Source: an uncultured Erythrobacter sp. (lineage in GTDB: Bacteria > Pseudomonadota > Alphaproteobacteria > Sphingomonadales > Sphingomonadaceae). From it: 64,000 bases of DNA. The translations under genes and the position numbers were made by a program. Below, piece after piece: positions 18,779 through 27,624 of this stretch. The stretch is from the NCBI GenBank assembly GCA_947499505.1, contig CANMOQ010000002.1, forward strand, positions 124,001 through 188,000, read 5' to 3'. Each line of letters begins with the position of its first letter. Position 1 is the first letter of the stretch. The notes under the pieces were generated by a model. It ran no database searches. It saw nothing but the letters and a program-made list of their open reading frames with translations, and was not told the origin of the DNA.

Positions 18779-19140
18779 TCTCGAATATGCGTTTTCAAGA
18801 CGTCGAGCACCAGATCATCAGGCTTATCTACGCACTCCAACATGGTGTTGACCACTGCAACCTGAATGGATTGCGGGGCAAGTTTGGATTGCCCGGCAAC
18901 GCCCTTCGCATAGCCATACAAAAGCACCATCACGAAGGCGCGGTCGTCCTCATTCAAGGTCGTCACGTCCCAGCATTTGAGCGCGGTTAGCTCGACCGGC
19001 TCATCGGAGCTAAGTGCAGTGTAATCGTCTGTCTGACCTTCAGCGCTTTCCTGGGCTGCTACCATAGGGAGTGCCCCTAGAGACAAACCGCCAGCGACGA
19101 CGAGTGTAAGGGCCATCTTCGACTTCAGCAAAACAGACAT
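18775..19140 (-). CDS. HdeA/HdeB-like exported protein
   Basis: A 121-aa protein with a cleavable signal ending at MVAAQES. The mature part has two conserved Cys (LKCWDV and MLECVDKPDD) and the block VLLYGYAKG, matching the pattern of the HdeA/HdeB periplasmic acid-stress chaperones. I set ATG 19140 because GGGAGGATTTT precedes it. It overlaps the stop of the upstream glycine-zipper gene by one base and is probably translated from the same message. Confidence 0.65.
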   Translation of the reverse strand: MSVLLKSKMALTLVVAGGLSLGALPMVAAQESAEGQTDDYTALSSDEPVELTALKCWDVTTLNEDDRAFVMVLLYGYAKGVAGQSKLAPQSIQVAVVNTMLECVDKPDDLVLDVLKTHIRD

Positions 19141-19559
19141 CAAAATCCTCCCGCACGCATACATGCATCCAATTCAAGTCGGTAGGTACGTGCACGGCGT
19201 TGCTCTTTCCGCTTTTCCGCACCGTCAGCGAGAGCACCGATGATCCCGCCGATTATCGCACCTCTACGCCTGCGCTCGCGGCGCTCACGGCGATCTTCGC
19301 CGCGTATAAATCCCTCTATGGTTCCTCCGGCTGCTCCGCGAGCCGCGCCTTCAAGCGCACGATTGCGGCGATTGTACCTGCCGGGCACACGGCCATTATA
19401 GCCGGAGAAATCTCGAGCGCGCTGGTCACAATAACGATAGTAGTCGCGTTCTTCGTAGCGGTCGTCGCGATCCTGCGAGACAGCAGGGGAAACCGTAAAA
19501 ATGGTAGCCATGGCCACTAGAAAAAAACTGGCGCCTAAACGCGTAACCCCTCGCGACAT
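19140..19559 (-). CDS. Glycine-zipper exported protein
   Basis: A 139-aa protein. A signal peptide ends near AVSQDRD, then a Tyr/Arg-rich segment (YYRYCDQRARDFSGYNG), then two Gly-rich zipper helices (GAARGAAGGTIEGF and GAIIGGIIGALADG) separated by a run of Arg/Glu, then the closing motif YRLELDACM. This is the arrangement of small glycine-zipper envelope proteins of unknown function. It precedes the HdeA-like gene with a TGATG junction. Confidence 0.7.
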   Translation of the reverse strand: MSRGVTRLGASFFLVAMATIFTVSPAVSQDRDDRYEERDYYRYCDQRARDFSGYNGRVPGRYNRRNRALEGAARGAAGGTIEGFIRGEDRRERRERRRRGAIIGGIIGALADGAEKRKEQRRARTYRLELDACMRAGGF

Positions 19560-19657
19560 AACGTCCTCCCGCTACATTAAGTGTATGGCTACCTAACAGG
19601 ATCGAGCTCGAATGAATGTCCTGCAACTTTCCGACAAAAAGTTGAATTTGGGGCTAT

Positions 19658-20425
19658 ATGGGCACGATGCGGTCCAACCGAACACCTGTGAGCTCACGCC
19701 CCGACGAGTTGCTCCACGATTTCGAAATTGCTGTCTTCGCTTGCCGTAGGATCGCGCATCTCAATCTCCTTTGTTTGAGATTTGCATCGCGTATTGGTGC
19801 CAATGCAGTCGCATATCATCACTTGCCCTCTATCGGATCGAGCGAACCAATTGGCCTCAACGTCATTTGCGTGGGGTTTCCCGCTGACTTGGTCAGCCAT
19901 TTTGAGGATAATCGAGTCGTCCAGATTGACCCCACAATTCAAGAGGTTCTTTCTGGTGGGAAGGCGCTCTGGTGGGACGAAACAGCACACCCAAAAAAGA
20001 TGAGCAAAGCTGAACGTGAATACCTCGAATTTGCCGCGAGCAAAGTCGGTGCAGGTCTGCACCTTCCAGCATATGGTCCGAATGGTCGCCAAGGTTACGT
20101 ATCGATGGGCTTTGGGGCACAGAAACCTGACTTTAGCGAAGCAGAGATGGCGAATATCCAGCTTTGCGGTCAGGTGGCCCACCAGCAGTATTGTCAGCTC
20201 TTGGAGGAACCCCTGAATCCCAATGTGCGACTCTCACCGCGTGAACGCGAAGTTCTCTCTTGGGTAGCAGCAGGCAAGAGCAATGGTGTGATCGCAGACA
20301 TTTTGCAGGTTAGCGAGACCAGCATCATCACTTATCTAGAGCGCGCGTTCAGAAAACTTGATGTCGACAATAGAGTGACCGCAGCATTGCGAGCGTCCTC
20401 GGCGGGCGAATTGCGGCATCGGTGA
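19658..20425 (+). CDS. LuxR-family regulator (autoinducer-binding-like plus HTH), solo
   Basis: A 255-aa regulator. The N-terminal 170 residues have the layout of autoinducer-binding domains, including IDPTI (the conserved Asp-Pro) and ALWWDE. The C-terminal HTH is clear: LSPREREVLSWVAAGKSNG, IADILQVSE, then AFRKLDVDNRVTAA. There is no luxI-type synthase in the window, so it is either a solo receptor or responds to another ligand. It ends the third cargo module just before a dispersed repeat. Confidence 0.88.
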   Translation: MGTMRSNRTPVSSRPDELLHDFEIAVFACRRIAHLNLLCLRFASRIGANAVAYHHLPSIGSSEPIGLNVICVGFPADLVSHFEDNRVVQIDPTIQEVLSGGKALWWDETAHPKKMSKAEREYLEFAASKVGAGLHLPAYGPNGRQGYVSMGFGAQKPDFSEAEMANIQLCGQVAHQQYCQLLEEPLNPNVRLSPREREVLSWVAAGKSNGVIADILQVSETSIITYLERAFRKLDVDNRVTAALRASSAGELRHR

Positions 20426-20464
20426 CGGGTATTGGTCTAGGAAATGGCTGATCTACGAATTTAG

Positions 20465-20545
20465 GTCCGCTTTCACCCCCAATTATGGACGGTTGACGGC
20501 GAGCTTTCGCTGCCTGAGGTCGGACATTCGGCGATGAGCAATAGG
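20465..20545 (+). repeat. Dispersed intergenic repeat, copy D (partial)
   Basis: GTCCGCTTTCACCCCCA at 20465-20481 matches the head of copies B and C; it is followed by aattatGGAC. The rest, to 20545, diverges but again contains TCGGACATTCG. It borders the integrase remnant directly. Confidence 0.5.
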
Positions 20546-20552
20546 CATTGTC

Positions 20553-20623
20553 ATGATCAAAAGCACTACGGCCATCTGGTCCGCGATGATGCCGAAGAGG
20601 CGCTGACAGCTCTGGTTATCTGA
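20553..20623 (+). pseudogene. 3'-end remnant of an integrase gene
   Basis: It encodes KHYGHLVRDDAEEAL followed by a stop, nearly identical to the C-terminus of integrase 1 (KHYGHLVRDDAEDAL). Relative to that gene one base is missing (ATC-AAAAG against ATCGAAAAG), so the frame is broken. The DNA similarity starts abruptly beside repeat copy D. It marks an earlier integrase copy largely deleted during assembly of the island. Confidence 0.8.
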
Positions 20624-20708
20624 TTGGACGAAAGCAGCCTGTTGAAGCCCCCCTTGCTTCAGCCTAATTGGTAATCCTATGTTCTTGCGGAAACCGTGAG
20701 GACTGACC

Positions 20709-21529
20709 TTGAAAGAACCATCTGATCCCGGAGAACTGCAATCTGCGGATAGCGCTCTCGCCATAATGAAATCGTGGCGGTGGGTGAGATGCGATCCGGA
20801 TGGTGTTCTCGAGGCATCACCGGTAGACTTAGCAAGTGCCATGAGCAGACTGGCTTTCTATGGCCACCGCGACCCCAAAAGCGCGCTGCTGACACTTCTC
20901 TGCGAACGGCGAATTGAGGCGCGAGGGGACTACATCTGGGCCAAACTTCAAAACGGCGAGGAGTTTCGGCTTGAAGGAAGCCAAACAGCTATTGAACCAA
21001 TCCGTTGGCAAGCACTTCGCGCCGCGCTTCACGAACACACCGGTGATTATACAAATGGAGAATACGTTGAAGCTCTCGTGACGTTGGATGCGCTTGGTCG
21101 GGAAAATGAGCCTACTGGTGAATGGGAGCCAAAGTATGACCGATTTTCCTATGCGCTTCTTCCGAAGGAGATCAGCCCTTATGAAACCGGATACTTCGAA
21201 GAATTTTTCGCGGCGCAAAGTATTTACATCATGCCTCTCGCTTTCCCCGGGCCTGACGGTGAAATCGTCGGAATTGCAGATGAGGCAACCGAGGTTGGCA
21301 AACAATCAACCCAAGATGAAACCAAGCGAGGCAGAAAGCCAAAATATGATTGGCCAGCCGCAACGCTCGCAATTTTCGGTCTGATCTATCGAGCGACTTT
21401 AAGCCCGAAATTCAAGCTGACGTTGAGCGCGCGTTGATCGACCACTTGGCGAAGGGCGATAGCGCCCCATCCGAAAGCACTGTGCGCCAATACGCCAAGC
21501 AAATTTGGGACGAATATTCGAAGGCCTGA
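20709..21529 (+). pseudogene. Frameshifted gene of unknown function near integrase 2
   Basis: An open frame from TTG 20709 (GAGGA eight nt upstream) gives about 228 soluble residues, then goes out of frame near 21391-21396. The coding pattern resumes at 21395 in another frame and runs to TGA 21527-21529, reading DFKPEIQADVERALIDHL and ending KQIWDEYSKA. A one-base deletion in a poly-purine context (tatCGAGCGAC) best explains it; a sequencing error cannot be excluded. The family is unknown. The last part, with STVRQYAKQIW, looks like a small helical DNA-associated tail. It is upstream of two HTH genes and integrase 2. Confidence 0.65.
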
Positions 21530-21649
21530 AATTCTCGGCACCTGAATTACCGGCCTCTTTCCGGCCTTTTCGTCCGACATGATCATCCAACTCGTGGATG
21601 ATTCCCTGCATCCGCTGGCAACCGCTGGCGCAATGTAAGGACGCACCAA

Positions 21650-21817
21650 ATGGAACCTCTTTTTGTTTCGATCAATGAAGCCGCAAAATCGCTCAATCTT
21701 GGCCGCACATCTACCTATTCATTGATCAACGAAGGAAAACTGGAAACCCGGAAAATAGGGCGGCGGCGGCTTGTCACCGTTGCTTCGATCCGGCGCTTGG
21801 CGGGTGAGCAGGAATAG
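21650..21817 (+). CDS. Excisionase-like helix-turn-helix protein
   Basis: A 55-aa DNA-binding protein consisting of one winged HTH: SINEAAKSLNLGRTSTYSLI, then the wing KLETRKIGRRRLVTVASI. This is the excisionase/AlpA HTH_17 pattern. ATG 21650 follows AAGGACGCACC. Such proteins usually direct excision or regulate the adjacent integrase. Confidence 0.85.
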   Translation: MEPLFVSINEAAKSLNLGRTSTYSLINEGKLETRKIGRRRLVTVASIRRLAGEQE

Positions 21818-21827
21818 GGGCAGCGCG

Positions 21828-22250
21828 ATGAAGCGGATCAATCCGCGCCGCGCCAAGCTGCATCGGTCCTACAACGTTACCGAACTTGCAGACGTGCTGG
21901 GCGTTCACAAACATACGGTGCGCGGCTGGATCAAAAAGGGTTTGCCCGTAATTGACGGGGCAAAGCCTATCCTGATCCTCGGCAGCGAATTTCAGGCATG
22001 GTGGAGCAAGCAGCGTAAGGCGGCGAAACGCCCATGCCAGCCGGGACAGATGTATTGCCTCAAGTGCCGGGAGCCGAAAGCGCCCGCGCTGGGCATGGTC
22101 GAATATGCCGCCACAAATGCCGCCACGGGCAATCTAAAGGCCCTGTGCGAGACGTGCGGCACCTTGATGCACCAACTTACCCGGCTGCCCATATCGCGGC
22201 CAGGATGCTCGGAATGGACGTTCAAATCAAGCAGGCCTCACCACGATTAA
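21828..22250 (+). CDS. HTH and zinc-ribbon DNA-binding protein
   Basis: A 140-aa protein. Residues about 12-45 form a MerR-like HTH (YNVTELADVLGVHKHTVRGW), and the C-terminal half carries CLKC and CETC pairs about 33 residues apart, a zinc ribbon. I chose ATG 21828 rather than the longer frame back to 21771, which overlaps the excisionase-like gene. It is 10 nt after that gene and 53 nt before integrase 2, so all three probably form the recombination-control module. Confidence 0.75.
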   Translation: MKRINPRRAKLHRSYNVTELADVLGVHKHTVRGWIKKGLPVIDGAKPILILGSEFQAWWSKQRKAAKRPCQPGQMYCLKCREPKAPALGMVEYAATNAATGNLKALCETCGTLMHQLTRLPISRPGCSEWTFKSSRPHHD

Positions 22251-22303
22251 GTGCGCTCGCGCATCCCTCCCTAAACTGTGACGAAAAGACTGGAGCCTGA
22301 AGC

Positions 22304-23401
22304 ATGGCAAAACACAATGCCCAAAACACCCGGATCAAGCGAGATTACTTCGACTACCTGAAGCACGCGCAACGTCGTGATGAGGCTTCAATCGATCAGG
22401 TAGCACGCGCCCTTGCACAGTTCGAGCAATCAACCGGGTACAAAGACTTCAAGAAGTTCCACATCAAGCAAGCGGTCGCGTTTAAGGCCAAGCTGAGCAA
22501 TCAAAAGAACGCCAAGACCGGCAAACCGCTTTCACGGGCAACCGTGCATTCAACCTTATCAGCCTTGCGCGCCTTCTTCATTTGGCTCGCTGACAAGCCC
22601 GGCTACAAGAGCCGAATTGGCTATTCCGATGCCGACTATTTCAATCTTCCAGAGAAAGAAGTGCGGATTGCCAAGGCGAACCGAGAAAAGCCTGTGCCGT
22701 CAATTGAGCAGGTGCATCATGTCCTTGCTGCCATGCCAGCCGAAAGCGATATTGGAAAACGCAATAGGGCGATGATTGCGCTAGCATTGCTGACCGGTGC
22801 GAGGGGCGCTGCACTGGCAAGCCTGAAGATGAAGCACATCGATCTGAAGGAAGGCTGCATCGATCAGGACGCACGCGAGGTTAAGACCAAGAACAGCAAA
22901 ACCTTCAAAACGTGGTTTTGCCCGGTGGGCGGTGATGCGATCCAGATCGTGACTGAGTGGGTCGAGCATCTGCGTGAGCAATTGCTTTGGAGTGACGACG
23001 ATCCGCTCTTTCCCAAGACGCTGGTAGGCATTGGCGACCGCGGCGTTTTCGAAGCGGTAGGGTTAGCGCGCGAACACTGGAGCAACACTGGCGCAATCCG
23101 CAAAATCTATAAGGAGGCGTTCACAGCGGCTGGCCTACCGTATTTTCACCCGCATTGTTTCCGGCACACACTGGCGCTGTTCGGCGAGAAAATCTGCCCT
23201 TCAATCGAAGCTTTCAAAGCATGGTCACAGAATATAGGCCATGAGAATATGCTGACGACGCTTACAAGCTACGGCACGGTGCCAGCCGCAAAACAGGCCG
23301 AACTGATCCGGGGGCTTGAGCCGGGAAGAGCAGAGAGCGATGAGGAGCGCATCGCGGCAATTGTCGCTGCGACCATGCAACAGATACGGCGGGAGGGCTG
23401 A
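22304..23401 (+). CDS. Tyrosine-type site-specific integrase (integrase 2)
   Basis: A 365-aa recombinase with an N-terminal SAM-like core-binding domain (residues about 10-110) and a catalytic domain with Arg (LTGARGAAL), Lys (VKTKNSKTF), HxxR (HCFRHTLA), His (NIGHENM) and a candidate Tyr nucleophile (TSYGTV). It is not closely similar to integrase 1. No direct repeat that would delimit a separate element for it was found by eye; it may serve the same att pair or be a leftover from an earlier insertion. Confidence 0.9.
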   Translation: MAKHNAQNTRIKRDYFDYLKHAQRRDEASIDQVARALAQFEQSTGYKDFKKFHIKQAVAFKAKLSNQKNAKTGKPLSRATVHSTLSALRAFFIWLADKPGYKSRIGYSDADYFNLPEKEVRIAKANREKPVPSIEQVHHVLAAMPAESDIGKRNRAMIALALLTGARGAALASLKMKHIDLKEGCIDQDAREVKTKNSKTFKTWFCPVGGDAIQIVTEWVEHLREQLLWSDDDPLFPKTLVGIGDRGVFEAVGLAREHWSNTGAIRKIYKEAFTAAGLPYFHPHCFRHTLALFGEKICPSIEAFKAWSQNIGHENMLTTLTSYGTVPAAKQAELIRGLEPGRAESDEERIAAIVAATMQQIRREG

Positions 23402-23618
23402 CCCTCTCAAGGAGAGAGGTGGGACAGATCGCTCAAGCCAGTGCGCCGGTCACCGCCGCAAAACGCTCATTTCATTGCTAAGTCAGTTTGTATGACGCGG
23501 ACATATTCGATTGTTTTGCGCAATGGCTGCGATAGGTATGCGTAATAAAATGCAATGCGTTGACCAACGAGCAGAACAACAGGCTCAACGATCACGGCCA
23601 ATCTGAGGGGCGATAGAA

Positions 23619-25163
23619 TTGACCAGCCAACAACAACGCGACGAATTGCGCCGCCGAATCTGGGCTATTGCCAACGATGTCCGGGGTGCGGTTGACGGCT
23701 GGGACTTCAAGCAGTTCGTCCTGGGCGCGCTGTTTTACCGCTTTATCAGCGAGAACTTCACCATCTACATCGAAGCAGGCGATGAGAGTTTCGACTACGC
23801 CGCGATGCCAGACAGCGCCATTCCCGACGCGGTGAAGGTCGATGCGATCAAGACCAAGGGCTATTTCATCGCCCCCAGTCAGCTCTTCGCCAATGTCGCG
23901 AAGCACGCCAACAGCAATGAAAGCCTCAACACAGATTTGGCCGCTATCTTCAAGGAGATCGAAGGCTCTGCCAACGGCCACCCCTCCGAAGAGGACATCA
24001 AAGGCCTGTTCTCGGACTTTGACACCACCAGCAACCGGCTGGGCAACACGGTAAAAGACAAGAACTCCCGGCTGGCCAAGGTGCTCAAAGGCGTTGAAAG
24101 CCTCCCGCTCAAATTTGAGGAGAACAAAAATGACCTTTTCGGCGATGCCTATGAGTTCCTGATCTCCAACTACGCGGCCAATGCGGGCAAATCGGGTGGC
24201 GAGTTCTTTACCCCTCAACACGTCTCCAAACTGATCGCGCAACTCGCCGTGCACGGGCAGACCAGCGTCAACAAGATTTACGATCCAGCCGCCGGGTCTG
24301 GCTCGCTGCTGTTGCAGGCCAAGAAGCATTGCGGCGATCACTTCATCGAAGAAGGCTTCTTCGGGCAGGAGATCAATTACACCACCTACAACCTCGCCCG
24401 CATGAATATGTTCTTGCACAATATCAATTATGACAAGTTCAACATCCAGAACGGCAACACGCTTGAAGAACCGCACTTCCTTGCTGAGCGGCCCTTCGAT
24501 GCCATCGTCTCAAATCCCCCCTATTCGGTGCGCTGGAAGGGAGACGAAGACCCTACGCTGATCAATGATGACCGCTTTGCACCGGCTGGCGTGCTGGCTC
24601 CCAAGTCAAAGGCGGATTTCGCCTTTGTGCTGCACGCGCTGCACTATCTTTCGGCCAAGGGACGCGCGGCCATCGTTTGCTTCCCCGGCATTTTCTATCG
24701 CGGCGGGGCAGAGCAGAAAATCCGCAAATATCTGGTCGACAGCAATGTCGTCGAAACGGTGATCGCGCTCGCGCCCAATCTGTTTTTCGGCACGACGATT
24801 GCAGTCAATATTCTGGTGCTGGCGAAGAACAAGCCTGACACCAGAGTGCAGTTTATCGATGCGACGGGTGAGGAGTTCTTCGACAAGCAAACCAACACCA
24901 ATGAGATGAGCGACGACCACATTGCGCGCATTCTGGAGCTTTTTTCAAGCAAGGAGAATGAGCCGCACATTGCCGAGACGGTTGACCAGCAACGGGTGAT
25001 TGATGCCGATTACAACCTATCCGTCAGCGCTTATGTTGAGCCGAAGGACACCCGCGAGGCGGTCGACATCTCTCGGCTTAATGTCGAGCTAAAAACCACG
25101 GTTGAGAAGATCGACAATCTGCGCAGCGACATCGATGCGATCGTCGCGGAGATTGAGGCGTGA
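23619..25163 (+). CDS. hsdM: Type I restriction-modification methyltransferase subunit HsdM
   Basis: A 514-aa N6-adenine methyltransferase. It has the N-terminal HsdM helical domain, then the SAM-binding motif DPAAGSGS (222-229) and the catalytic NPPY (299-302). It starts with TTG after GAGGGG. The upstream 217 nt (23402-23618) hold no gene and presumably the operon promoter. It overlaps hsdS by four nt (GTGA). With HsdS it forms the M2S methylase protecting host DNA. Confidence 0.95.
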   Translation: MTSQQQRDELRRRIWAIANDVRGAVDGWDFKQFVLGALFYRFISENFTIYIEAGDESFDYAAMPDSAIPDAVKVDAIKTKGYFIAPSQLFANVAKHANSNESLNTDLAAIFKEIEGSANGHPSEEDIKGLFSDFDTTSNRLGNTVKDKNSRLAKVLKGVESLPLKFEENKNDLFGDAYEFLISNYAANAGKSGGEFFTPQHVSKLIAQLAVHGQTSVNKIYDPAAGSGSLLLQAKKHCGDHFIEEGFFGQEINYTTYNLARMNMFLHNINYDKFNIQNGNTLEEPHFLAERPFDAIVSNPPYSVRWKGDEDPTLINDDRFAPAGVLAPKSKADFAFVLHALHYLSAKGRAAIVCFPGIFYRGGAEQKIRKYLVDSNVVETVIALAPNLFFGTTIAVNILVLAKNKPDTRVQFIDATGEEFFDKQTNTNEMSDDHIARILELFSSKENEPHIAETVDQQRVIDADYNLSVSAYVEPKDTREAVDISRLNVELKTTVEKIDNLRSDIDAIVAEIEA

Positions 25164-26428
25164 GCGATCTGGGCTTCCTTGGGAAGCTGCTTGATGGCGC
25201 TGAGGTTGAGTGGATGCCGCTTAGCGATCTTGGCGAGTTGGTGCGCGGCAATGGATTGCCTAAGTCTGACTTTACCGACAGCGGTGTTCCAGCGATCCAC
25301 TATGGTCAGATTTATACCTACTACGGGCTGTTCACCCACTCGACGATTTCATTCGTTTCGCCTGATACTGCGGCCACGCTGAGGCAGGTCTCCAAGGGCG
25401 ACGTGGTGATTACGAATACGAGCGAGAACCTTGAAGATGTTGGAACCCCGCTTGTCTATTTCGGCGAGGAACCAGCTGTGACCGGCGGACACGCAACAAT
25501 CTTCAAACCCTATGGCTCGATCTTGGGGATGTATCTCGCATACTTTACTCAAACCCCATCTTTCGCCTCTGCAAAGCGCAAGTTAGCGAAGGGCACAAAA
25601 GTGATCGACGTGTCTGCTAACGACCTAGCAAAGATCGAAGTCCCGATCCCCTGCCCGGAGGAGCCGGAAAAGTCGCTTGCGATACAGGGGGAGATTGTGC
25701 GGATTTTGGACAGCTTCACCGAGCTGACCGCCGAGCTGACCGCCGAGCTTGAGCTGCGCAAAAAACAATACAACCACTACCGCGACCAGCTCCTGACCTT
25801 CGAAGAGGGTGAAGTTGAGTGGAAAACACTGGCCGAGGTGGCGGCTGATTTTGGACGTGGAAAATCCAAACACCGCCCACGAAATGACGCGCGGCTATAC
25901 GGCGGCAAAATACCGTTTATTCAAACTGGTGACATTCGAAGCGCTGGGCATACCATCCAAGAGTTTGATCAAACTTACAGCGACTTTGGCTTGAGTCAGA
26001 GTAAGCTCTGGCCAAAAGGAACGCTCTGCATCACGATCGCTGCCAACATCGCTGAAACTGCGATCTTGGACTTCGAAGCTTGTTTCCCCGACAGTGTAAT
26101 TGGTTTTGTCGCTGATCCCGAAGAAACAAGCTCGGATTATGTCGAGTATTTGCTGCAATCCATCAAGCGGAAGCTCGAAGAGAAGGGGAAGGAAAAGAGC
26201 AGCGCGCAAAGCAACATAAACTTGGCAACCTTTAGCCAGCTCAAGCTGCCGTTTCCGCCCCTCGCCGAGCAAGGCCGAATTGTCGAAATCCTCGACACAT
26301 TTGACACTCTCACCACGTCGCTCAGTAAAGGCCTGCCCCGCGAAATCAAGCTGCGCCAAAAGCAATATGGATATTATCGCGACCTTCTCCTGAGTTTCCC
26401 CAAACCAGCCGAGGCGCCTGAGGCATGA
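25160..26428 (+). CDS. hsdS: Type I restriction specificity subunit HsdS
   Basis: A 422-aa target-recognition subunit with two TRD halves. The first runs from [15 protein letters not shown] to the conserved helix block [11 protein letters not shown]; the second from [15 protein letters not shown] to [12 protein letters not shown]. Both halves end with similar spacers ([16 protein letters not shown] and [16 protein letters not shown]), the repeats that set half-site spacing. It contains a doubled AELTAELT at the central helix, where unit-number changes can alter spacing. The recognition sequence is not predictable. It overlaps prrC by four nt (ATGA). Confidence 0.95.
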   Translation: MSDLGFLGKLLDGAEVEWMPLSDLGELVRGNGLPKSDFTDSGVPAIHYGQIYTYYGLFTHSTISFVSPDTAATLRQVSKGDVVITNTSENLEDVGTPLVYFGEEPAVTGGHATIFKPYGSILGMYLAYFTQTPSFASAKRKLAKGTKVIDVSANDLAKIEVPIPCPEEPEKSLAIQGEIVRILDSFTELTAELTAELELRKKQYNHYRDQLLTFEEGEVEWKTLAEVAADFGRGKSKHRPRNDARLYGGKIPFIQTGDIRSAGHTIQEFDQTYSDFGLSQSKLWPKGTLCITIAANIAETAILDFEACFPDSVIGFVADPEETSSDYVEYLLQSIKRKLEEKGKEKSSAQSNINLATFSQLKLPFPPLAEQGRIVEILDTFDTLTTSLSKGLPREIKLRQKQYGYYRDLLLSFPKPAEAPEA

Positions 26429-27624
26429 GCGAGACCCTCGAACAGATTGCCCAGAAGCTTCACAAGACGAACAAGAAGGTCCAGTTGATTTACGCCTTCA
26501 ATGGCACTGGCAAAACCCGGCTGTCGCGAGAGCTCAAGAACCTCGTCGCACCAAAGGATGAAAATGAGGGAGCGGGCGAACCGACACGTCACAAAATCCT
26601 CTATTACAACGCTTTCACTGAAGACCTGTTCGCTTGGGATAATGACCTCTCAAATGATGCAGAGCCTCGGTTGGAAATAAAGCCAAACAGTTTCACTCAC
26701 TGGATTTTGGCAGAGCAGGGGCAGGATCAGAATATTATCGCTAACTTTCAGCGATATGCGGACGAGAAGCTTACTCCAACATTCGAGCATGAGTCGGAAA
26801 TCATCGATGAGGACGGAAGCAGAGAAGACTCGCCATTCTCAGCCGTCACATTCTCCTTGGAACGCGGTGACGAAGGAGGCGGAGAGAAGCTCAAGATTTC
26901 CAAAGGTGAGGAGAGCATCTTCATCTGGAGTGTATTCTACACACTTCTGGAAGTCGTGGTCGACGTTCTGAGCGTGCCGGAACTTGAAGCACGCGATACC
27001 GACCAGTTCGATGAATTGCAGTATATCTTCATTGATGATCCTGTCACCTCACTGGATGAAAACCACCTCATCGAACTGGCCGTGCACCTTGCTGCGCTAA
27101 TCAATCGCGCACCGGAAGGCCTTAAGTTCGTTGTCACGACGCACAGCCCGCTTTTCTACAACGTGCTGCACAACGAGCTGAAACTGAGCCAGAGAGGCAA
27201 GAAGGAGGGCTGTCGGCTGCTGGAGCTACTGGAAGACGGCACATTCAAGCTCGACATCAAGCATGGTGATGCGAACAGGAGTTTTTCCTATCATCTCTAT
27301 CTGCGCAGGGTGCTATCTGAAGCTATCGAGCAGAACAAGATAGAGCGCTTTCACTTCATGTTTCTGCGCAATCTCTACGAGAAGACAGCGGCCTTCCTAG
27401 GCTATCAGAATTGGGGAGATTTGCTGAACACCGTGCCCGATGTGGATGCACCCGGAGCAAAGCAGGGTTATCTAAATCGTGTGATGCAGTTCTCCAGCCA
27501 TTCAAATCTATCAGGCGAGCAGGTCCGCGAGCCGACGGGGCCGGAAAAGCAGACAGTCAAGCTGCTGTTCGACAACCTGATCAATAACTACGGCTACTGG
27601 CAACAGGAGGCGTTAGATGGTTGA
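26425..27624 (+). CDS. prrC: PrrC-type anticodon nuclease embedded in the type I system
   Basis: A 399-aa protein, the length of E. coli PrrC. The N-terminal ABC-type NTPase has Walker A FNGTGKT (25-31), signature SKGEES (159-164), Walker B FIDDP (202-206) and an H-loop TTHSP (His240). The C-terminal part carries the anticodon-nuclease set Arg315 and Glu319 in LRNLYEK, plus His359 in SSHS. The gene sits between hsdS and hsdR, exactly as prrC does in the prr locus. In the known system the nuclease is held silent by the restriction complex and cleaves tRNA-Lys when a phage disables it. Target and trigger here are inferred. Confidence 0.9.
   Translation: MSETLEQIAQKLHKTNKKVQLIYAFNGTGKTRLSRELKNLVAPKDENEGAGEPTRHKILYYNAFTEDLFAWDNDLSNDAEPRLEIKPNSFTHWILAEQGQDQNIIANFQRYADEKLTPTFEHESEIIDEDGSREDSPFSAVTFSLERGDEGGGEKLKISKGEESIFIWSVFYTLLEVVVDVLSVPELEARDTDQFDELQYIFIDDPVTSLDENHLIELAVHLAALINRAPEGLKFVVTTHSPLFYNVLHNELKLSQRGKKEGCRLLELLEDGTFKLDIKHGDANRSFSYHLYLRRVLSEAIEQNKIERFHFMFLRNLYEKTAAFLGYQNWGDLLNTVPDVDAPGAKQGYLNRVMQFSSHSNLSGEQVREPTGPEKQTVKLLFDNLINNYGYWQQEALDG

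Noticed and set aside
18000-20500. Complete Pycsar system
   Set aside because: Only an effector-like membrane protein is present. No neighbouring gene has nucleotide-cyclase motifs.
23592-24476. Open frame of 294 codons on the minus strand
   Set aside because: It lies fully opposite hsdM, which has clear methyltransferase motifs. The antisense protein has no recognisable domain.
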